The notes beneath the pieces were generated by a model. The model saw only the letters and a list, made by a program, of their open reading frames with translations. It was not told the origin of the DNA and did no database searches. Shown here in pieces: positions 1-5,981 of a stretch of DNA of 9,438 nt. The stretch is from Pseudomonadota bacterium (GTDB lineage: Bacteria; Pseudomonadota; Gammaproteobacteria; Burkholderiales; Burkholderiaceae_B): positions 1 to 9,438 of the forward strand of contig JAFAGQ010000106.1 in the NCBI GenBank assembly GCA_023422555.1, in the 5' to 3' direction. Position 1 is the stretch's first letter. Every line of letters begins with the position of its first letter. A program made the translations under genes and the position numbers.

Positions 1-545
1 CGTTCGCCGTCCACTGGATCAAGGCCGAAATCCATGAATACATCATTCGCAACTGGCGTCTGGTGAAAGTGGCTACCACCAAGGCTCAGCGCAAACTGTT
101 TTTCAATCTGCGCAGCATGCGTCCTGACGGTCAGACACTGACACCAGAGCATATTGAAGGCATTGCCTCCAAGCTCAACGTTCGTCCAGAAGACGTGACT
201 GAAATGGAAGTGCGCCTTACCGGCCGCGATATGTCGCTGGAATCCCAGGATGACGATAGCGACGATTTCGCTCCCATCTCTTACCTGTCAGATGAAGGCG
301 AGCAGGAACCCGGTTCAGTTCTGGATCGTCGTGCACACGACGATATGCAGGGTGCCGGCGTTTCCAACGCGCTGGCCGTGCTGGATCCACGCTCACGCCG
401 CATTATCGAGGCGCGCTGGCTTCAGGATGAAGGTGACGGCTCTACGCTGCACGAACTGGCTGACGAATTCGGCGTCTCTGCCGAGCGCATCCGTCAGATC
501 GAGTCGGCTGCACTGAAAAAAATGCGTGGCGCCTTCGCAGCTTAA
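1..545 (+). CDS. rpoH: RNA polymerase heat-shock sigma factor sigma-32 (RpoH), C-terminal part, 5' end outside window
   Basis: This is the C-terminal 180 residues of the alternative sigma factor that directs RNA polymerase to heat-shock promoters. The reading frame is open from base 3, so the gene starts left of the window; compared with a usual length near 285-300 residues, about 100-120 are missing. Visible landmarks in order are the region 2.4 segment with HWIKAEIHEYI and NWRLVKVATT (bases 12-77), immediately followed by the RpoH box QRKLFFNLRS (bases 87-116) that distinguishes sigma-32 from other sigma factors. An acidic stretch (DDDSDDF) follows, then region 4 with the helix-turn-helix that reads the -35 element (LADEFGVSAERIRQIE, near bases 455-505). 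The GTG at 63 is an internal Val codon, not a start. An intrinsic terminator follows 25 bases after the TAA stop, so rpoH is probably transcribed separately from the antiporter gene. Confidence 0.97.
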   Translation, partial: FAVHWIKAEIHEYIIRNWRLVKVATTKAQRKLFFNLRSMRPDGQTLTPEHIEGIASKLNVRPEDVTEMEVRLTGRDMSLESQDDDSDDFAPISYLSDEGEQEPGSVLDRRAHDDMQGAGVSNALAVLDPRSRRIIEARWLQDEGDGSTLHELADEFGVSAERIRQIESAALKKMRGAFAA

Positions 546-569
546 ACGCGAAGCGCCGTCAGGCAACAA

Positions 570-599
570 GGGCATCCTTTCCGGGTGCCCTTTTCTTTT
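570..599 (+). terminator. Intrinsic terminator of rpoH
   Basis: An 8-bp stem, GGGCATCC with GGGTGCCC (one G-T pair), encloses the 5-base loop TTTCC and is followed directly by TTTTCTTTT. It starts 24 bases after the rpoH stop, which fits Rho-independent termination of the rpoH transcript. Confidence 0.85.
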
Positions 600-628
600 G
601 CGCCATTCTCTGGTGTTGTCCGCGGCTT

Positions 629-899
629 GTGCTTCGCCAAGATGCCCCCCGGTAAGCTGTCGTCTGCGTGTCGTTCGCCCGTCACCAGCCCAAATTGACG
701 CCAGGATCGACACAATAACTACCCATCAAGTAATCATCTGAAATATTCCGCAACGGTCAGCTGGAACTTCCAGCTGAACCCACTGACTAACTAGCATGAT
801 TCGTTCATGCCTGTCCATGACACATGTCTCGAATCCGTCCGTTTCTGCTTCTCCTCTTTCCCCTCCCCTTTGAAACGGATGTTAATGGTGCTTCGCCAA
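629..899 (+). repeat. 12-base direct repeat GTGCTTCGCCAA, two copies 259 bases apart
   Basis: GTGCTTCGCCAA occurs at 629-640 and again at 888-899. The second copy is the 5' arm and loop of the strong terminator at 887-919. Because the copies are identical, the first could in principle pair with the 3' arm GCGAAGCAC (901-909) and act as a long-range antiterminator, if a transcript begins upstream of 629. The match is seen directly; the antiterminator role is speculation, and chance cannot be excluded. Confidence 0.4.
707..734 (+). promoter_or_regulatory. Weak candidate promoter for the hairpin-rich transcript
   Basis: TCGACA (707-712, 5 of 6 to the sigma-70 -35 consensus) is separated by 16 bases from AGTAAT (729-734, 4 of 6 to the -10 consensus). 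Transcription would begin near 741, just before the first hairpin. A second -35-like hexamer, TTGACG, lies at 695-700 but has no good -10 partner. The assignment is tentative. Confidence 0.22.
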
Positions 900-919
900 T
901 GCGAAGCACCTTTTTTTTT
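741..919 (+). ncRNA. Candidate structured small RNA or antiporter mRNA leader
   Basis: No convincing protein gene lies between rpoH and the antiporter, yet this stretch folds into four successive hairpins and ends in a textbook terminator. Hairpin 1 is 757-777 (8 bp, TCAGCTGG with CCAGCTGA). Hairpin 2 is 794-810 (6 bp, GCATGA with TCATGC, loop TTCGT). Hairpin 3 is 836-881 (10 bp, CGTCCGTTTC with GAAACGGATG, 26-base loop almost entirely pyrimidine). Hairpin 4 is the terminator at 887-919. The start near 741 is inferred from a weak promoter. It could be a free-standing sRNA, whose exposed CU-rich loop could bind a target or protein, or a leader whose terminator controls entry into the antiporter gene 75 bases downstream. 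I recognise no known RNA family in it; 6S RNA and tmRNA hallmarks are absent. Confidence 0.45.
887..919 (+). terminator. Strong orphan intrinsic terminator upstream of the antiporter gene
   Basis: A perfect 10-bp stem, GGTGCTTCGC with GCGAAGCACC, closes on the 4-base loop CAAT and is followed by nine consecutive T residues (911-919). This is the strongest terminator in the window. It lies 290 bases beyond the rpoH terminator and 75 bases before the next start codon, so it must end some other transcript or act as an attenuator. Confidence 0.85.
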
Positions 920-952
920 GTCGGAACAGCAACATCAACCCGGAAAAAACAG

Positions 953-962
953 ATACATGTAT
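953..962. promoter_or_regulatory. Palindrome ATACATGTAT overlapping a -10-like hexamer
   Basis: The perfect 10-base palindrome ATACATGTAT overlaps TATAGT (960-965, 5 of 6 to the -10 consensus), 30-35 bases before the antiporter start. No -35 element stands at a suitable distance. It may be a small operator over the antiporter promoter, but short AT-rich palindromes are common and support is weak. Confidence 0.25.
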
Positions 963-994
963 AGTTAATTTCCGCTGTAAAAATTCGCATTAGC

Positions 995-3900
995 ATGGAA
1001 ATTCAATACTTTGTATTCGCACTGGCAGGCCTGCTGACAATTGCGTGCTTTATGCCATCCCTTGCAAGCCGACTCGGTCTGCCACACACTGTCATGCTCG
1101 CCATCCTGGGCGGCGCATTGGGTTTGCTGGTTCAGGCCAACGGTGTACATATGCCCTTTGTGGGCGATTTTCTACATGCCCTGCATGGATTTTCCATTTC
1201 CTCCCAGACCTTCCTGATCGTTTTCCTGCCGATTCTGCTGTTTGAAACCTCCATGGCCATGAACGTAAGACGGATCATGGTGGACATAAGTCCCATTTTG
1301 ACCATGGCCATTGTGGCTGTGCTGGTATGTACGGTCAGCGTGGGGTTTATTCTTGCTGAGTTCTCGGGCTACAGTCTGGCGGTCTGCCTGCTGTTGGGTG
1401 CCATCGTCGCAACCACCGACCCCGTCGCGGTTGTGGGTATTTTCCGGGAAGTGGGTGCACCCAAACGCCTGACCACACTGGTCGAAGGCGAGTCACTGCT
1501 GAACGATGCCGCTGCCATCGCGCTGTACACCGTTTTCATTTCCGTTATCACTCGTGAAGCGCCTCTGAGCATCGAAAGCATTGCCAGCCATTTCCTGTAC
1601 AGTTTCCTGATCGGTGGCGCCATCGGTTTTATTTTCGGACAGATTACCTGTCGGCTTTTCCACTACATGCGTGGCTGGCCAACGGCAGAAATCAGTCTGA
1701 CCATTTGTACCGCCTACCTGACGTTCTTTATTTCCGAGCACTATTTCCATGTCTCGGGCGTTGTCGCTACCGTGGTCGCCGGGCTGGTGGTGGGCTCTGC
1801 CGGTCGTACCCGCATGTCCCCTTCTACGTTCGAGCAACTGGGCCATGCCTGGGAGCAGTTCGGTTTCTGGGCCAACTCCCTGATTTTCATTCTTGCAGCT
1901 ATGCTGATTCCGCGCCTTGTCGTGGATCTGGATTTCAAGCAGATTCTTCTGGTCGTGCTGCTGTTTTTCACAACACTGGTTGCCCGCGCGGTCGTGGTCT
2001 TTGGGGTCATTCCGCTGCTGACAATGCTGAAAATGTCGACCTATGTGAGCCGGCCGTTTCGGGCGGTGATGTGCTGGGGCGGCCTGCGCGGCGCGATTTC
2101 CCTGGCGCTGGCACTGGCCGTGACCGAGCAGAATTCCATCCCCGAAGATGTGCGCCATTTTGTGGCGGCAGCCACCACCTGCTATGTGCTGGCGACACTG
2201 CTGATCAACGGCGTCACACTGCGTCCCCTGATTTCCAAACTGAAGCTGGATCAGCTAAGCCCGGTTGAACTGGGTCTGCGTAACCAGGCACTGGTCATCG
2301 CCCTGGACGACGTGAAGGAACAGACCGATGAACTGGCAGCAACCCTGAAAGTGGAATCCACCGCCAAGCAGCAGGTGGATGATATTTTCGACAAAGGGAT
2401 GGCAGCCATCCAGAAGGATGAGACTGAATACATGAGCAAGGCGGATCGCCTTTCCGTCGCGCTGGCCATCATTTCCAATCGTGAAGAAGAACTGTTTTTT
2501 GATTCACTCAAAAAACAACTGATCCCCTGGCAGGCCGCCCAAACGTTACTGTCCAATGCAGAGAACCTGGGCGATGCCGCCCGTGCAGGGGGCGCCAGAG
2601 CCTACGCCCGCGCCCTGCGTAATGACATTCGCTATACGCCATCGTTCAAGGTGGCGCTGCGTCTGCAGACCAATCTGAATTTCAGTCCCTGGCTGGCGCA
2701 TGAACTGTCTCAACGGATCATCAAACTCATCAGTAAGCATTCTGTCGTCGGTCAGCTGATCCGCTTTTGTCGCGACGATCTGACGCCACTGCTGGGAGAG
2801 GAAATTGCCGGCAAAGCCGAGCGCATTCTGGTGGCCCGCCTGCACACCATCGACAATGCGCTGAGTGCGCTGAACCTGACCTATCCGGTATATGCCCACT
2901 GGACTCAGGAAGACTATCTGGCCCGGATCGCGCGGTCGCTGGAAGTAACGCGCTACAACGAAATGCTGGAGCAGTCCCTGATCACAAAAGAGGTTTACAA
3001 CAACCTGATTGCGCAGGTGAATACCCGCTGGGAGCCTTTATTCCGGCACCCCAGCCTGGACGTTTCGCTCAGCGCCAAAGAACTGGTCAAACGCGTGCCC
3101 CTCTTTCAGGATATGGACGACCGGACGCTGACCCAGCTCAGCAAGCTGCTCAGACCCCGTCTGATGCTTCCCAATCAGGCAGTGCCGCAGACCGACAGAT
3201 ACGGCCACAAGGTTATGTTTTTCGTGGCCTCGGGCGCTGTCACCATCACCCTGCCCGATTCCTCCCGTGTGGAACTGGGTTCCGGAGAAATGCTGGGTGA
3301 GCTCAGCATGCTGACCGACAAGTCACTGACGCAAAGTGTCCGCTCCATGGGATATTCCAAGCTGCTGTTCCTGCAGGCGCGGGAATTTGATGAACTGATG
3401 AAAAAATTCCCCGAGATCAAGGAAAAAATTGATCTGGTGGTCAAACAACGCCTGCGTGCTCTGGAAGTATGGGAACTGTATGCCGCCAAAGCGCGTGATG
3501 CAGCGGACGAGAACGACGATTCAGCAAGCGAAACCGCCGCCGCCCCTGGCGGTATTTCCGGACGCGCTGAAGAAGAGCCTCAGGGCCCCGTAAAGCTGGA
3601 AGGCCCACCGGTACCCGAGGCGAATGAGGTATCTTTGGCAACTGGGTCACCTAAGTCACCTGAGACTTCTGCTCTATCAGAAGCTTCGAAAGCGCTCGCA
3701 CCCAGCGAAGCAGTGGAGGCTCAGACAACTGAAGCATCTGACACGCCTGATGAGTCTGAAACCACCGAAACCACTGGCGCTTCAGAAGCGTCCACCCTAT
3801 CCGAAGCAGGCAAACTGACTGACTCACCCAAAGCGCCTGAAACGCCTGAATCATCTGCCAATCCCGAAGCATCAGAGACAACCGCGACATCAGAACCAAC

Positions 3901-4033
3901 CGTGGCGTCAGACGCAGCAAGCGCACCCGAACCATCCGACACACCTGAAACAACGAGTGCGTCCGAAGCAGCCGAGGCTCCCAAGTCGCCACGCGCACCC
4001 GATAGCGGTACAACGCCAACTGCGCAAAGCTGA
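995..4033 (+). CDS. CPA1-family Na+/H+ antiporter with C-terminal cNMP-binding-like domain and acidic tail
   Basis: This is an inner-membrane cation/proton exchanger, expected to move Na+ (or K+) out against H+. Residues 1 to about 415 form a dozen or so membrane segments. They carry CPA1 signatures: FLPILLFE in an early helix, TDPVA at 141-145, the ion-site motif VEGESLLND at 163-171 (N170-D171), and WGGLRGA at 361-367. Residues 420-690 are a helical, charged cytosolic linker. Residues 701-825 resemble a cyclic-nucleotide-binding domain, with GELSML at 768-773, but Leu778 stands where the phosphate-binding Arg is expected. Residues 838-1012 are an acidic, aromatic-free Ser/Thr/Pro/Glu/Ala tail with xSEAxx five times, probably disordered. 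The membrane-plus-cNBD layout resembles plant SOS1 and animal SLC9C proteins. An in-frame TAG at 962 makes ATG 995 the first possible start, although no Shine-Dalgarno is evident. Substrate ion is not determinable from sequence. Confidence 0.9.
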   Translation: MEIQYFVFALAGLLTIACFMPSLASRLGLPHTVMLAILGGALGLLVQANGVHMPFVGDFLHALHGFSISSQTFLIVFLPILLFETSMAMNVRRIMVDISPILTMAIVAVLVCTVSVGFILAEFSGYSLAVCLLLGAIVATTDPVAVVGIFREVGAPKRLTTLVEGESLLNDAAAIALYTVFISVITREAPLSIESIASHFLYSFLIGGAIGFIFGQITCRLFHYMRGWPTAEISLTICTAYLTFFISEHYFHVSGVVATVVAGLVVGSAGRTRMSPSTFEQLGHAWEQFGFWANSLIFILAAMLIPRLVVDLDFKQILLVVLLFFTTLVARAVVVFGVIPLLTMLKMSTYVSRPFRAVMCWGGLRGAISLALALAVTEQNSIPEDVRHFVAAATTCYVLATLLINGVTLRPLISKLKLDQLSPVELGLRNQALVIALDDVKEQTDELAATLKVESTAKQQVDDIFDKGMAAIQKDETEYMSKADRLSVALAIISNREEELFFDSLKKQLIPWQAAQTLLSNAENLGDAARAGGARAYARALRNDIRYTPSFKVALRLQTNLNFSPWLAHELSQRIIKLISKHSVVGQLIRFCRDDLTPLLGEEIAGKAERILVARLHTIDNALSALNLTYPVYAHWTQEDYLARIARSLEVTRYNEMLEQSLITKEVYNNLIAQVNTRWEPLFRHPSLDVSLSAKELVKRVPLFQDMDDRTLTQLSKLLRPRLMLPNQAVPQTDRYGHKVMFFVASGAVTITLPDSSRVELGSGEMLGELSMLTDKSLTQSVRSMGYSKLLFLQAREFDELMKKFPEIKEKIDLVVKQRLRALEVWELYAAKARDAADENDDSASETAAAPGGISGRAEEEPQGPVKLEGPPVPEANEVSLATGSPKSPETSALSEASKALAPSEAVEAQTTEASDTPDESETTETTGASEASTLSEAGKLTDSPKAPETPESSANPEASETTATSEPTVASDAASAPEPSDTPETTSASEAAEAPKSPRAPDSGTTPTAQS

Positions 4034-4057
4034 GATAAACCACAGGTGCAAAGGAAA

Positions 4058-4094
4058 GACCCCCAAATTGGATTGATATCCAACTTTGGGGGTC
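4058..4094. terminator. Long hairpin between convergent antiporter and sco genes, probable bidirectional terminator
   Basis: GACCCCCAAA (4058-4067) pairs with TTTGGGGGTC (4085-4094), and the stem continues inward as TTGGAT with ATCCAA around the loop TGAT, with a single bulged C at 4084. That gives 16 bp in a 37-base element starting 24 bases after the antiporter stop. The + strand side has no T-run (AATACATTT follows). On the - strand the stem is followed by TTTCCTTT, so it fits termination of the sco operon at least as well. A second, weaker candidate for the + strand, GTCTC-TT-GAGAC followed by AGTTTTTT, lies at 4233-4252. Confidence 0.6.
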
Positions 4095-4264
4095 AATACA
4101 TTTGAGGGCCAGTCCATTGAAATCCGGCTCATCGGGCCCGCTTCGTCTGACCATCAGTTCATTTGACGATCAGTACTTTGAGGGGCTTTCTCATTGAGGG
4201 GCAGATCGTTTGCGGCTCATCTCATGATGCCCGTCTCTTGAGACAGTTTTTTATCGCTATGTTT

Positions 4265-4303
4265 TTTACAGGAGCTTCTGTTTGGGTTTACAGGAGTTTC
4301 TGT
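4265..4303. repeat. 22-base-period tandem duplication covering the sco stop codon
   Basis: TTTACAGGAGCTTCTGT (4265-4281) and TTTACAGGAGTTTCTGT (4287-4303) differ at one base and are offset by 22. On the - strand both copies read Gln-Lys-Leu-Leu-stop. The copy at 4287 is the real end of sco; the other lies just past the stop in a different frame. Confidence 0.7.
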
Positions 4304-4971
4304 ATATCAGACGCGATGTCTTCCGGCGGCGTATTCGGCTTGAAGAGCAGACGTGACTCGCCTTTGGTATCCAGCACATACAGGCCTGAACTGTGTTCCA
4401 TGGTGTAGCTGTTGCCCTGCTCGACCTTCTTGTAAAACGCCTTGAAAGAGGACGCGACTTTGGCAATCTGTTCGTCTGTGCCCGTGAGGCCCACGAAGGA
4501 CGGATCAAACGCGCTTACGTACTGCTTCATCACCGCGGGGGTATCCCGCTCCGGATCGATGCTGATCATGATGACCTGTACGCGATCACGCTGTTCTGGC
4601 GTCAGTTTCTCCCGCACCTGGGCAAGTTCTGCCATCGTCGTCGGGCAAACATCGGGGCACTGCGTAAAGCCGAAGAAAACCACCATGACCTTGTCGCGAT
4701 AGGCATCCAGCAAAGTCACGCTTTTGCCGTCCTGATCCACCAGTTGCACATCCTTGCCAAAACCCGTGCCGGTAATATCTGTGCCTTTGAAATCTGCCAC
4801 GTTCCCACTCACCGTGGACTGACTGCCCTGTGAGGACACTGAATCGGCATTGGCCGGACTCGCCGCATTGACCTGTTTTGACGCATTGTTGTCGCATGCG
4901 ACCAGCGCAGTGGCCACGGATACCGCCAATACGGTTTTTGCCATGAATTTCAGAGGCAGACTTGACTTCAT
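4288..4971 (-). CDS. sco: SCO1/SenC-type copper chaperone lipoprotein
   Basis: This is a periplasmic, membrane-anchored thioredoxin-fold copper chaperone of 227 residues that helps assemble the CuA centre of cytochrome c oxidase. The N-terminus is a lipoprotein signal peptide with lipobox LVAC, lipidated Cys26. A Ser/Ala-rich spacer follows to about residue 60, then the SCO domain with the copper-binding CPDVC (Cys105, Cys109) inside FFGFTQCPDVCP, and the third ligand His193 in MEHSSGLYVLD. All three expected ligands are present and the length is normal. The start is ATG 4971, preceded by GGAG with 6-base spacing; the in-frame GTG four codons upstream overlaps that site and is rejected. It is the last gene of the leftward heme A and oxidase assembly run, about 107 bases after ctaB. 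The leader contains a 6-bp inverted repeat (TCCCGG/CCGGGA, 4992-5016). Confidence 0.95.
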   Translation of the reverse strand: MKSSLPLKFMAKTVLAVSVATALVACDNNASKQVNAASPANADSVSSQGSQSTVSGNVADFKGTDITGTGFGKDVQLVDQDGKSVTLLDAYRDKVMVVFFGFTQCPDVCPTTMAELAQVREKLTPEQRDRVQVIMISIDPERDTPAVMKQYVSAFDPSFVGLTGTDEQIAKVASSFKAFYKKVEQGNSYTMEHSSGLYVLDTKGESRLLFKPNTPPEDIASDIQKLL

Positions 4972-4977
4972 GATTGA

Positions 4978-4981
4978 CTCC
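4978..4981 (-). promoter_or_regulatory. Shine-Dalgarno GGAG that fixes the sco start
   Basis: GGAG on the - strand lies 6 bases before ATG 4971. It overlaps the alternative in-frame GTG at 4981-4983, so initiation at that GTG would leave no ribosome binding site. This supports the shorter protein beginning MKSSLPLK, which has a standard lipoprotein signal peptide. Confidence 0.75.
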
Positions 4982-5078
4982 ACAAACTGTATCCCGGCAC
5001 GACAACTCGCCCGGGAATGTAACCCGTGCGCCAGGCATGGCTTCGGGGAAAAATCGTATTTTACCGGATCGTCGCAGG

Positions 5079-5981
5079 TCAGCCGGCGATGCCTGACATC
5101 AGAATCCAGTGATCCACCAGCAGTGCCAGAAAGAGCAGTGACAGGTAAACAATCGAATAACGGAAGGTTTTACGCGCAAGCGCATCGCTGTACTGCTGAT
5201 ACAGTTTCCAGGCATAGGCAATGAAGATTCCGCCCAGGATCACCGCACTGGCCAGGTACATATAGCCGCTCATCCGTATCACAAATGGCAGGATGGTTAT
5301 GACAAGCAGCATAAAGGTATAGAGCAGAATATGCAGACGTGTGAAATCCTTGCCATGGGTCACAGGCAGCATGGGCAATCCTGCGTTGCGATAATCATGT
5401 TCGCGATACAGTGCGAGCGCCCAGAAATGCGGAGGAGTCCAGACAAAAATAATCAGCACCAGCAGCCAGGCTTCAGCTGGCACAGCGTTGGCCACGGCGG
5501 CCCACCCCAGCGCAGGCGGCATGGCACCTGAAAGGCCGCCAATCACGATATTTTGCGGCGTGCGGGGCTTGAGGATAATGGTGTAGATCAGGGCATAGCC
5601 AATAAACGTGGCAAACGTCAGCCACATAGTCAGCGGATTGACCAGATGGTAAAGCACCAGCATGCCAACGCCTCCCACCACGCCAGAGAGGACCACAACC
5701 TGTAAGGGCGTAATGGTGCCTTTTGCTGTGGGACGGCGCGCCGTGCGCAGCATGCGTGCATCAATTTCAAATTCGATCAGACAGTTGATCGCAAACGCCG
5801 CCGCTGCCAGCAGCCAGATACCCAGCGTGGCCGCAATCAGCGTCTGCAGAGGAGGCACGCCCGGAGACGCCAGAAACATGCCGATCACTGCGCAAAAAAC
5901 GGCCAGCTGAGTGACGCGTGGTTTGGTCAGAACCAGATACTGCCGCAGCAGACTGGTTTCAGAATGAATAGCAGTTGTCAT
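5079..5981 (-). CDS. ctaB: Protoheme IX farnesyltransferase (heme O synthase)
   Basis: This inner-membrane prenyltransferase (CtaB/CyoE/COX10 family) transfers a farnesyl group from farnesyl diphosphate to heme B, making heme O, the precursor of heme A. The 300-residue length is typical. TKPR at 19-22 opens the first helix. The diphosphate-binding region is N66...E70FEIDARMLRTARRP84, with Asp74 and the basic run R79/R82/R83. The second conserved loop is DYRNAGLPMLPVTHG. About nine hydrophobic segments are visible. The chosen start is ATG 5981 (MTTAIHS), which overlaps the ctaA stop as ATGA; the 38-residue in-frame extension upstream lies inside ctaA and has no family resemblance. There is no strong Shine-Dalgarno, so translation is probably coupled to ctaA. 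Product and substrate order with CtaA make a complete heme A pathway. Confidence 0.97.
   Translation of the reverse strand: MTTAIHSETSLLRQYLVLTKPRVTQLAVFCAVIGMFLASPGVPPLQTLIAATLGIWLLAAAAFAINCLIEFEIDARMLRTARRPTAKGTITPLQVVVLSGVVGGVGMLVLYHLVNPLTMWLTFATFIGYALIYTIILKPRTPQNIVIGGLSGAMPPALGWAAVANAVPAEAWLLVLIIFVWTPPHFWALALYREHDYRNAGLPMLPVTHGKDFTRLHILLYTFMLLVITILPFVIRMSGYMYLASAVILGGIFIAYAWKLYQQYSDALARKTFRYSIVYLSLLFLALLVDHWILMSGIAG

Noticed and set aside
63..65. GTG as the start of rpoH
   Set aside because: The frame is open upstream to the window edge and the upstream residues match sigma-32 region 2, so the codon is internal.
526..741. 71-codon + strand frame overlapping the rpoH end
   Set aside because: It starts inside rpoH in another frame, runs through the rpoH terminator, has no ribosome binding site and no recognisable protein features.
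741..919. tRNA, 6S RNA, tmRNA or a named Na+/Li+ riboswitch in the rpoH-antiporter gap
   Set aside because: No cloverleaf or T-loop, no 6S central bubble layout and no tmRNA ends are visible; I cannot verify any riboswitch consensus by eye.
3651..4154. 167-codon - strand frame opposite the antiporter tail (and a 120-codon one in another frame)
   Set aside because: Both are mirror frames created by the low-complexity Ser/Glu/Thr codons; their products are repetitive and lack family resemblance or a ribosome binding site.
4160..4408. 81-codon + strand frame in the antiporter-sco gap
   Set aside because: It runs into the sco gene on the opposite strand and its product has no coherent features.
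4972..4983. GTG start extending sco by four residues
   Set aside because: The GTG overlaps the GGAG ribosome binding site of ATG 4971, and the shorter form has a standard lipoprotein signal peptide.
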